Assembly (NCBI GenBank): GCA_903930665.1 | Contig: CAIYZI010000231.1 | Location: 1 to 6,338 of the forward strand | DNA: 6,338 nucleotides | Direction of reading: 5' to 3' | Source: an uncultured beta proteobacterium | GTDB taxonomy: Bacteria > Pseudomonadota > Gammaproteobacteria > Burkholderiales > Burkholderiaceae | Shown here: positions 1 through 5,369 of the stretch, in pieces | Numbering within the stretch: the first letter of the stretch is position 1 | Layout: each line of letters starts with the position of its first letter | Notes under the pieces: generated by a model | Databases searched by the model: none | The model's input: only the letters and a program-made list of their open reading frames with translations | What the model was told of the DNA's origin: nothing | Made by a program: the position numbers and the translations under genes

Positions 1-19
1 ATACAATTTCGTCTTTCGT

Positions 20-97
<78 letters not shown>

Positions 98-110
98 TAA
101 AATCAATGGG

Positions 111-1271
111 TTAGGGCATATTTTTTGATTTGGTGGCATTTTGGTGGCATTTTGAATTTAAAAAGGCGTCAATTTTGGAGATCTCCCCACGCTTATCGGC
201 ACCTTCAATCCATTTTGAATAAACCGTCAATACCATCTGCATGTTGACGTGCCCCAGCTGTTTTGCTACCCACATCGGGTTAGCGCCAGCCATCAAATTT
301 AGGGTGGCATAGGTATGGCGGGTTTGATAAAACCTCCTCTTTCGCATTCCTAATGCTTTCAGGGTTGGGTTCCAGTAAGCCCTCCTCAAGGGGCGCTCCT
401 CCCCATAAGCCTCATTGGTCTCTGGGTTCTCAAAAATGTAGCCGTTTCCCTCCAAGGTATATTGCTGCTGCCTAGCCAAAGCATTCTTAGCCCGCGTATT
501 GAGCTCCACATCTCGGATTTTAAAGGTCTTGGTCTCATGCTCTTTCTGAAAAGTCCGCGCTCGCTGGACCCTTGCCAACCCACGGGTATGGTCTATATCC
601 CCCCACTTCAAAGAAATGACTTCGCTTGGACGCATCCCGGTAAAGAAGGCAAACTCAAAATAGTTCACTATTTGAGGGCTGTATTTACTCATATACCAAA
701 GGACTTGCTCGAGCTCTTCAGCGGTTAAAGGATCTGGGGGCTCAATTTGATGCCTGGCATTCTTAATGCGCACTGTCGGATTGACGGCAATGATCTCGTC
801 TAGAAAAGCCATCTCCATTACCTGTCTTAAGGGGATCAGAATGTTATTTCGATTTTTTGGTTTCCATCCCTGAGAATTAGCTAACGCAGCCAAGGTTGAA
901 TACTTTATCGAATCAATTGGGCATTCTCCAATCTCTTTAACCCAAAAGGCCAGCGCTTGATTATATTTAATTAAGGTGCCATGCGACAGATGGCTTACGG
1001 ACTTAATCCAGGCTACTGACAGGTCCTTAAAGGTGGTCTTGGATTGGGTTTTTGGGGTTGACTTGGCAACATTAGTTGTTGGAAAGTCTTGCAGATATTT
1101 CTCTGTGGTATATATGCCAAGCGAAACCAATCTCTCAACTTCACCTTTTAGTTGACTTGCGTATTTAAGGTTGTTTTTGGTTGGTGGGATGGCGAGGGTG
1201 GGGCGGTATCTCTTGTTGTTCCAGTGGAAGGTGATTTGGATCCCTTTGCGGTGTGACTTGATTCCACCCAT
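111..1271 (-). CDS. int: Tyrosine-recombinase integrase of a tRNA-Pro element
   Basis: This 386-aa protein is a site-specific tyrosine recombinase that would integrate and excise the element. Residues 1-65 match the basic, beta-rich arm-DNA-binding domain of lambdoid-type integrases (DUF3596-like style). Residues about 80-170 form the SAM-like core-binding domain. Residues about 180-360 form the catalytic domain. Visible catalytic residues are R214 in TGMRPSE, probable K248, R318 in YQTRHTYAT (Y315 takes the place of the usual first box-II histidine, a substitution I recall from related integrases), H341 in LGHVNM and nucleophile Y351 in LTVYSKW, so it looks active. The ATG start is supported by AAGGGG eight bases upstream. 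The 5' end overlaps the excisionase-like gene by 124 bp in another frame, which suggests co-transcription. The 3' end abuts tRNA-Pro, the likely target. Confidence 0.95.
   Translation of the reverse strand: MGGIKSHRKGIQITFHWNNKRYRPTLAIPPTKNNLKYASQLKGEVERLVSLGIYTTEKYLQDFPTTNVAKSTPKTQSKTTFKDLSVAWIKSVSHLSHGTLIKYNQALAFWVKEIGECPIDSIKYSTLAALANSQGWKPKNRNNILIPLRQVMEMAFLDEIIAVNPTVRIKNARHQIEPPDPLTAEELEQVLWYMSKYSPQIVNYFEFAFFTGMRPSEVISLKWGDIDHTRGLARVQRARTFQKEHETKTFKIRDVELNTRAKNALARQQQYTLEGNGYIFENPETNEAYGEERPLRRAYWNPTLKALGMRKRRFYQTRHTYATLNLMAGANPMWVAKQLGHVNMQMVLTVYSKWIEGADKRGEISKIDAFLNSKCHQNATKSKNMP
131..152. repeat. Tandem 11-bp repeat, candidate integrase arm site
   Basis: Two perfect, directly adjacent copies of TGGTGGCATTT occupy 131-141 and 142-152. 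They lie within the last codons of the integrase gene (encoding the KCHQNATK region) and 35 bp from the end of the tRNA. Tyrosine integrases with an N-terminal arm-binding domain usually bind short direct repeats flanking the crossover site, so the position fits an arm-type site. The repeat itself is seen directly. The binding role is inferred. Confidence 0.7.
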
Positions 1272-1438
1272 GATAAATACCCCTTAATAATAAAATGTAT
1301 CCGACCATCCGGAGCTTTGATGAAGTGAATCCCCTCTGCGAAGTCCCCCCTGGCAATTTTTGATCGCAAGGCAAACTCTGAGTAACCAGACTCAATCGCT
1401 AACTTTTTGATGGTGATCAACGGCAGATTTAGTGACAT
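1148..1438 (-). CDS. xis: Excisionase-like winged-helix protein
   Basis: This 96-aa protein probably directs the integrase toward excision by binding and bending the attachment DNA. Residues about 8-60 (ITIKKLAIESGYSEFALR ... KAPDGRIHF...GYLSWVES) have the pattern of small phage/island excisionases with a MerR-like helix-turn-helix followed by a wing, the group I know as putative excisionase DUF1233. The tail from residue 61 on is polar, rich in Ser, Thr and Pro, and lies entirely over the integrase 5' region, so it is probably unstructured and constrained by the other frame. The start has only a weak GGGA at about 6 bases. It sits directly upstream of and overlaps int, the normal place for xis. 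I see no convincing promoter in the AT-rich 165 bp upstream. Confidence 0.8.
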   Translation of the reverse strand: MSLNLPLITIKKLAIESGYSEFALRSKIARGDFAEGIHFIKAPDGRIHFIIKGYLSWVESSHTAKGSKSPSTGTTRDTAPPSPSHQPKTTLNTQVN

Positions 1439-1603
1439 ATTTATCCCAATTCACGTAAGAATTTATTAAATTCAAGTCTCTTATTAATTAAGGCCCAAGA
1501 CTAAATAGTAATTTTTGGATTAATGAAATCGGAATTGAATGCTCGGTATTTTTTACGTTATTAAAAATAAGCTTCGCTTTAATCATGTTTAGACTTATAG
1601 AAT

Positions 1604-1846
1604 CTATTCATTTTTTTCCACATCTTCTATTATGTGGTCTTTGCCTTTCTCAATGACCGCCATCATTTGATATGCAATTCCAACTGCAACTACGCCTAGC
1701 GTCTTTACTACTGTTTGACGGCAATCTTCGGCAGTCAAGCGTGCTAGATGCTTGGTTAAGAAATAATAAACAGGGGTAACTATGGCTACGCTTGTGCTCA
1801 TTGTTAAAAAACTAACGTAACTTTTCATAAAGTGCTTACCAAACAT
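1604..1846 (-). CDS. Small membrane protein, two predicted helices
   Basis: I do not recognise this 80-aa protein. It has two hydrophobic stretches, about residues 13-30 (FLTMSTSVAIVTPVYYFL) and 47-64 (TLGVVAVGIAYQMMAVI), joined by a basic loop, and an acidic/charged C-terminus (EKGKDHIIEDVEKNE). It would be a hairpin inner-membrane protein. The first ATG has no Shine-Dalgarno sequence. ATG at 1826-1828 (residue 7) has a weak GGTAAG upstream and is an alternative start. A plausible promoter and a stem-loop precede the gene, so it is probably expressed independently of the partition operon upstream. Small membrane proteins in mobile elements are often holins, exclusion proteins or toxins, but nothing in the sequence decides between them. 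Confidence 0.5.
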   Translation of the reverse strand: MFGKHFMKSYVSFLTMSTSVAIVTPVYYFLTKHLARLTAEDCRQTVVKTLGVVAVGIAYQMMAVIEKGKDHIIEDVEKNE

Positions 1847-1855
1847 GGGGGCTTT

Positions 1856-1892
1856 GGGGTATGTTTTTGAGGGGCATTACTCAAATTACCCC
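1856..1892 (-). promoter_or_regulatory. Leader stem-loop before the small membrane gene
   Basis: Nested complementary segments are GGGGTA (1856-1861) with TACCCC (1887-1892) and, inside them, TTTGAG (1866-1871) with CTCAAA (1880-1885), closing an 8-nt loop. The structure ends only nine bases before the ATG at 1846, where no normal ribosome-binding site is seen. It overlaps the proposed -10 box, so it is either a leader structure from an upstream transcript or partly coincidental. Confidence 0.35.
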
Positions 1893-1910
1893 ACGAAAGG
1901 TAGAAGTCAA
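1883..1910 (-). promoter_or_regulatory. Candidate promoter for the small membrane gene
   Basis: Reading on the minus strand, TTGACT (1905-1910) and TAATTT (1883-1888) are separated by 16 bp, a reasonable sigma70-type -35/-10 pair. The -35 element is half of a perfect palindrome, AGTCAA-GT-TTGACT (1905-1918), which could be an operator through which a repressor blocks this promoter. The downstream gene starts at 1846. Confidence 0.4.
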
Positions 1911-1980
1911 GTTTGACTATAAGTTTGAATGCCTGCTTTAGGTTTCGTTTCGGTTGCTCATAGAGCTTACAACATCAAGG

Positions 1981-3030
1981 CTATATCAAATGCATTGCCA
2001 ACCTCTTTCCAAACTCCAAATACCCTTTCACATTCCCCATTACCGGCTCATTTAAAACGGTAAAGTGCCCCGGAAATTGCTCGCGCATGGGTTTTTCAAA
2101 AAAGGTAGCGCCGCCGCCAGTCAAAATAACATTGTCGATTGAGATGGCGCTGCCAGATGAACGGTCCACTTGGTGGCTATTAATCTCAGTTAACAACAGA
2201 GAAATAATGCTCAATGCTTTGCGCTCTGCGATGATGCGGTAGGGTGCAAAGTCATAGCGCTTGCCCATCAGGTTGGCATACCCATTACGAAGTGCGGTGT
2301 CTATTACATACTCGTTAATCAAAATTCTAGTATCTTTGAGGAACGCTTTCCCTACCTCATTCAATATTGCTGAAACGCCCCCGTTAAATGCGCCTGATCG
2401 CTCCAAAACTGCTTTTGCCCCTTTACTGATGAACCAATCAACCGTCAGGTATCCAGGGTCAATCACAAGATGTGTTTTATCAAAAGCCTCCGAATTATTC
2501 TCCAGTTCAATGTAATGGAGCATGGAGCCCATAGGTTGAGGCAATACAGCAACCTTCTTGATACTTGATGCGAAGTTTGGTCCATAAATTGGCTTAAGAC
2601 TGGCGGGATTCGGGATTTGTAGGTTTTTACTAAAGCGCTTAACTAACGCATCCTTCTTTTGGGAAAAATTCGATACTGGTAAGCCGAGCACTAAAAAATC
2701 AATCAAATCCAATGTCATGCCCTCTGTCTTAGCGATGTAGTGCAGGGCGCCTATGACAAGAGCCTCGTAGCTATCTGATCCTGAGTAATCACCATGCAAC
2801 TCATTCGTACCTTCACCAGCCATATCTGGATCTACTCAAAACAATTGCTTATTAACTAATGCCTGAATACGGTCCAATGCTCCAATACCCTCTATCGACG
2901 AGGCCGACTCTGATGTTCTAAGAGTTTGAGAGCTAAAGATAAATTCCCTACTAGGGCCACCGTTGACGGTCCATGCAATCTTTGTGTTGCCATACCCGAT
3001 GTCAATTGCAATGATATTTTTTGTGCTCAT
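1981..3030 (-). pseudogene. ParM/PRTRC-D-like actin ATPase, in-frame TGA
   Basis: Actin-like ATPase of the plasmid-segregation type. A 64-aa N-terminal segment (2836-3030) ends in TGA, and the same frame continues through four codons into a 280-aa segment (1981-2823). Reading through gives 349 aa, normal for ParM/PRTRC protein D. The first segment holds the phosphate-1 motif AIDIGYGNTK (8-17). The second holds phosphate-2 VIDPGYLTVDWF (full-length residues 189-200) and the adenosine motif VILTGGGATFF (301-311). Neither half alone could bind ATP. The TGA can be one C-to-T change from CGA or one G-to-A from TGG. The internal ATG at 2821-2823 lacks a Shine-Dalgarno sequence, so restart is unlikely to rescue function. 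It overlaps the upstream helix-turn-helix gene by 4 bp (ATGA). Recent inactivation is the simplest reading. Readthrough or a sequencing error are alternatives. Confidence 0.85.
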
Positions 3031-3377
3031 ATAAAGTGATCCATGTTGATTTGTTGATTAAGTGCTTCATCTAATGCTCTTGTTGAATTTTTAACTATGG
3101 TTGCTTTGGATGACGTATCAATAGAGTTATTTAAATTTGATTTTTTATCATTTTTAACGGTAGTGGCGCCTTCGATCATTGAGTGCTTAATGTGCTTCCG
3201 AATAAAGTAGCCAAGCGAATCGATCGAGCAAGTAACGTTATTTTGATGTAGAAATTCCAATATCTGAGCTTACGAATAATTCAATTGCAGTAGCCCATCA
3301 ATCTCAGCCCTCCAAATATAGAGGCGGTGCCTTTTCCCGATCGGCCTCTGATTTTCTGTAAATGCATTTATGTCCAT
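3027..3377 (-). pseudogene. HTH partner of the actin gene, in-frame TAA
   Basis: The frame opens at ATG 3375-3377, runs 35 codons to TAA at 3270-3272 and continues in the same frame to TGA at 3027-3029. Reading through gives 116 aa. If the TAA was CAA, the junction reads LNYSQAQILEFLHQNN, a good first part of a helix-turn-helix, followed by VTCSIDSLGYFIRKHI as the second part (about residues 32-55). The first 30 residues are basic. Residues about 67-116 are polar and low in hydrophobics, like a flexible tail with a short terminal peptide (INMDHFI). The gene lies between the 10-bp repeat cluster and the actin gene and couples to the latter by an ATGA overlap, so I infer a ParR/TubR-like adaptor that binds the repeats. 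A shorter product from TTG at 3258-3260 (77 aa) is possible but would lose half the helix-turn-helix. Confidence 0.65.
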
Positions 3378-3390
3378 ATCAATACCATTC

Positions 3391-3470
3391 CGCAATAACC
3401 CGTACTAAACCGTAGCTACCCGTACAAAAACGTACTAAACCGTAACAATCTGTACTAATCTGTAATTTAA
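3391..3470. repeat. Eight phased 10-bp direct repeats (centromere-like)
   Basis: Consecutive 10-bp units fill 3391-3470 with exact 10-bp spacing. On the coding (minus) strand the consensus is GNTTAGTACG. The units at 3401-3410 and 3431-3440 are identical, 3451-3460 differs from them slightly, and the outermost units (3391-3400, 3461-3470) are degenerate. The most constant part is TACG. A one-helical-turn repeat places every unit on the same DNA face, as in ParR-bound parC iterons of ParM-type systems (11-12 bp) and tubC. The array ends 13 bp before the first ATG of the adaptor gene, so it can act as both centromere and operator. The flanking DNA (3471-3540) is very AT-rich. An iteron origin is an alternative, but no replication protein is seen. 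Confidence 0.8.
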
Positions 3471-3501
3471 GATGATTGCTTTAATATTATTTTTCTAATA
3501 C

Positions 3502-3525
3502 TGCAAAAATTACCAATTTTTTGCA
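3502..3525. promoter_or_regulatory. 24-bp inverted repeat upstream of the partition operon
   Basis: TGCAAAAATT (3502-3511) and ATTTTTTGCA (3516-3525) are inverted with one mismatch in ten around a 4-bp centre ACCA. It lies 30 bp beyond the 10-bp repeats in an AT-rich tract. There is no T-run after it on either strand, so it is more like a dimeric-regulator site or a bent-DNA element than a terminator. Confidence 0.4.
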
Positions 3526-3917
3526 TGTAATAGATTTGATTGCCTCCGCTAATATCTAAATTCGCCTGATGTAGTGGGCGCCTCTTTAACTCGCCGTCTT
3601 TTCGGCACCGTAGTTTGATTTACCCATATACATTGGGTCTTGTTGCATATTTAAAGCCAACTCTTGATCATCAACCTTTGCGTTGATAGATTTTCAAGAT
3701 AGTCTTTATTGATACGCACAAGAGATTGCTTATGATTGGTTTGGCATAACGCTTAACCCGTCAAAATTTTTTACCTAGATATTCAGAAGCTATTCATAAC
3801 AGAGTACGCTCACCACTTAACGAATATGCGCCTCTGGCGTCCACATTCAGAACTATCATCAAACAGAATGAATTTCTGAACGTTAAAACAGTGCTTTTAG
3901 CCTCGCATAACGCGAAC
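3526..3917. other. Stretch without an intact gene
   Basis: Apart from the possible gene remnant (3586-3747), I see no coding region with a start, ribosome-binding site and family match on either strand here. A short GCCG/CGGC hairpin at 3593-3606 lacks a T-run and lies inside the remnant. The stretch separates the minus-strand partition operon from the plus-strand recombinase unit and probably marks a module junction. Confidence 0.5.
3586..3747 (-). pseudogene. Possible remnant of a small gene, three in-frame stops
   Basis: From ATG 3745-3747 one frame reads MPNQS, TAA, AISCAYQ, TAA, RLS, TGA and then a continuous 35-residue hydrophilic peptide (KSINAKVDDQELALNM, then QQDPMYMGKSNYGAEKTAS) to a TAA at 3586-3588. 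The last part looks like ordinary protein, and the three stops could each be CAA or CGA with one C-to-T change. The fragment matches no family I recognise. In AT-rich DNA an open stretch of 35 codons can occur by chance, so this is a weak call. Confidence 0.25.
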
Positions 3918-3946
3918 CTGACTGCCACCACAAACAAAATTATAAG
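3918..3946 (+). promoter_or_regulatory. Promoter of the leader RNA and second recombinase
   Basis: CTGACT (3918-3923, 4 of 6 matches to the sigma70 -35 consensus) and TATAAG (3941-3946, 5 of 6 to the -10) are separated by exactly 17 bp. Transcription would begin near 3952-3954, immediately before the first hairpin of the structured leader. That agreement between promoter position and RNA structure is the main support. Confidence 0.55.
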
Positions 3947-3952
3947 AACGCT

Positions 3953-4200
3953 AACAGCCCCTAAAGGGCTGAGAATTGCCCACGGTCTAAGACCACGCAA
4001 TCCTAGCCTTCTGCCCGGTTACGCACCAGGGTCAGCAAGAACTAAGGGATTATCGGTTTCCCAGAAGCCACGAGCTTCGCAACGGATCGCAACCGGCACG
4101 TTACGCCGGGACGTTAACACCAGCAGTAAGGCGTTAACAACCTCGAAGTCTTGGGGCGGTTGTACGAGGGGCACGGTAGGCCCACGGCAACTGAATTGCA
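3953..4200 (+). ncRNA. Candidate structured leader RNA before recombinase
   Basis: A run of short complementary segments fills this GC-richer stretch: CAGCCC/GGGCTG (3955-3971); ATTGC/GCAAT enclosing GGTC/GACC (3975-4001); CCTT/AAGG enclosing CTGCCC/GGG-T-CAG (4007-4047); GAAGC/GCTTC (4064-4078); CCGGC/GCCGG (4093-4109); GTTAACACC/GGCGTTAAC with one mismatch (4113-4138); CCTCG/CGAGG (4141-4169), which competes with ACAACC/GGTTGT (4137-4163); GGGC/GCCC (4169-4183); and GCAA/TTGC (4187-4199). No protein family is recognisable in any frame. It begins at the predicted transcription start and lies 107 bp before the recombinase ATG, without a terminator between. The overlapping helices could be a switch that controls recombinase expression. 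It could also be a recombination-site DNA structure or a trans-acting RNA. I cannot match it to a known RNA family. Confidence 0.5.
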
Positions 4201-4306
4201 TATTCTTAATCGACCACTACCCAGAAGCACCAGCAATACCGCAGGAAAAGCATTCATTATCAACAAGCCTACGGCAACGGCCAATGGCAAAGTATGGGCA
4301 GTCACA

Positions 4307-5365
4307 ATGAGCAACACGAAAACTAATACCGCTTTACAAAACATCACACTTGATCAAGGCTGGAAGCGACAGCTTCAAGATATCCTCAATAAAAATTCAG
4401 GCACCCGTGTAAACGGCAAAGTCGCCTCGAACCGCACTCAAGATATTGCGTGCAAAACACTCTTCTCCGAGTTCAACACCCTCAGGGAGTTGGGGTATCG
4501 CACCATGCCCGTTAATTTTGGAAACAAGCAAATGGAAGTGCTTGTTAAAAATTGGCACAACACCCGTAAACTTGCCCCAAAAACAATGGCCACCCACTTA
4601 ACCCAGTTTAGAAAATTTGCAGAATGGATTGGGAAAAAGGGGATGGTCAAAGACCTTGCTCACTACCTGCCTGAAGTTGACCCTAAAACACTGCAGGTGC
4701 ATTTTGCAGCAACAGAATCAAAAAGCTGGAGCGAGAATGATATTGACGTCGTTGAGGAAATCACCAGAGCAGATGCAATGGATTTACGTTTTGGCTGCAT
4801 GCTTCGTCTCGAATATGCTTTTGGCTACCGCTTGAAAGAATGCTTACTCTGCGATCCCTGGGTAACGGATAATATCCACTCTGTTGCCATTTTGCCAAGC
4901 CAGGGCAAGGGTAATCGCGCCCGAAATATTCCTATTGATAGCCCAGCGCAGCGACTCATCATCGAATATATAAAAACAATCATTAAAAAAGGTGAAAAAG
5001 TAGGGTGGTGCGATATTGATGGCACACCAATTGACTTAAAGGTGAATATCAACCGCTATGGCTATCTCATGCGCAAAATGGGGATGACCAAAAAAGATCG
5101 TGGTGTTACGGGTCACGGGCTAAGAGCCGAGTACTCCGAAGACCAAGCCCTTCGTCTTGGCTATATCCCCCCAACTCTAGGCGGTACTAACGACCAAATG
5201 GGTAAAGATGACCTCATGATTAAGCAGCAACAAGTAAGCGAACGACTAGGCCATAGTAGAACTAGCGTAACCGCAGCGTACTACGGTTCAGCTGCATTAG
5301 CCAAGGAAAATGCCAAGAGAAGGGATGAGGCAAAGGGCAAGAAATCAGATCAAGGTTCGCAGTAG
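4307..5365 (+). CDS. Second tyrosine recombinase (Integrase_1-type)
   Basis: This 352-aa protein is a tyrosine recombinase unrelated in sequence to the tRNA-side integrase. Residues about 15-110 form a SAM-like DNA-binding domain, and residues about 135-335 the catalytic domain. The active-site set is visible: R175 in GYRLKE, K201 in GKGNRARNIPI, H270 and R273 in GHGLRAEYSEDQ, H316 in RLGHSRTSV and Y325 or Y326 in AAYYGS. An insertion of about 30 residues between HGLR and the last histidine (LGYIPPTLGGTNDQMGKDD) and the overall pattern resemble the integrase-domain proteins of the Integrase_1 group. I chose ATG 4307; an upstream TTG at 4151 in the same frame would add 52 residues with no domain character over the structured leader. 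The ribosome-binding site is weak. The basic C-terminus (KENAKRRDEAKGKKSD) may bind DNA. It ends 4 bp from the convergent exported-protein gene. Confidence 0.92.
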   Translation: MSNTKTNTALQNITLDQGWKRQLQDILNKNSGTRVNGKVASNRTQDIACKTLFSEFNTLRELGYRTMPVNFGNKQMEVLVKNWHNTRKLAPKTMATHLTQFRKFAEWIGKKGMVKDLAHYLPEVDPKTLQVHFAATESKSWSENDIDVVEEITRADAMDLRFGCMLRLEYAFGYRLKECLLCDPWVTDNIHSVAILPSQGKGNRARNIPIDSPAQRLIIEYIKTIIKKGEKVGWCDIDGTPIDLKVNINRYGYLMRKMGMTKKDRGVTGHGLRAEYSEDQALRLGYIPPTLGGTNDQMGKDDLMIKQQQVSERLGHSRTSVTAAYYGSAALAKENAKRRDEAKGKKSDQGSQ

Positions 5366-5369
5366 CATT

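Noticed and set aside
462..728. 88-codon plus-strand frame
   Set aside because: It lies fully inside the integrase gene on the other strand and has no family features.
1564..1590. Terminator between the membrane gene and xis
   Set aside because: The stem is only about 4 bp (AAGC/GCTT) before a T-rich stretch on the minus strand; too weak to call.
2836..2838. Selenocysteine UGA in the actin gene
   Set aside because: No actin-like ATPase I know uses selenocysteine at this place, no obvious SECIS hairpin follows, and the neighbouring gene has a TAA of the same character.
3391..3470. CRISPR-like array
   Set aside because: Units are only 10 bp with no spacers, and there are no cas genes; phased protein-binding sites fit better.
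3923..3930. Third copy of the TGGTGGCA arm motif, inverted
   Set aside because: An 8-bp match overlapping a promoter spacer, which could easily be chance in a window of this size.
3794..4000. 68-codon minus-strand frame with a hydrophobic stretch
   Set aside because: It needs a TTG start with no usable ribosome-binding site and overlaps the antisense of the structured leader and its promoter.
4093..4138. Integron attC or attI site
   Set aside because: GTTAAC appears twice in a hairpin, but the core-site pattern of attC is not met and the recombinase lacks the integron-integrase features.
4151..4306. N-terminal extension of the second recombinase from TTG
   Set aside because: The extra 52 residues have no domain character and overlap the last leader hairpins; ATG 4307 leaves a complete recombinase.
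3891..4310. 139-codon plus-strand open frame over the leader
   Set aside because: It has no recognisable domain, unusual composition for a protein, and runs through the chain of stem-loops; it is probably open by chance because the RNA is GC-rich.
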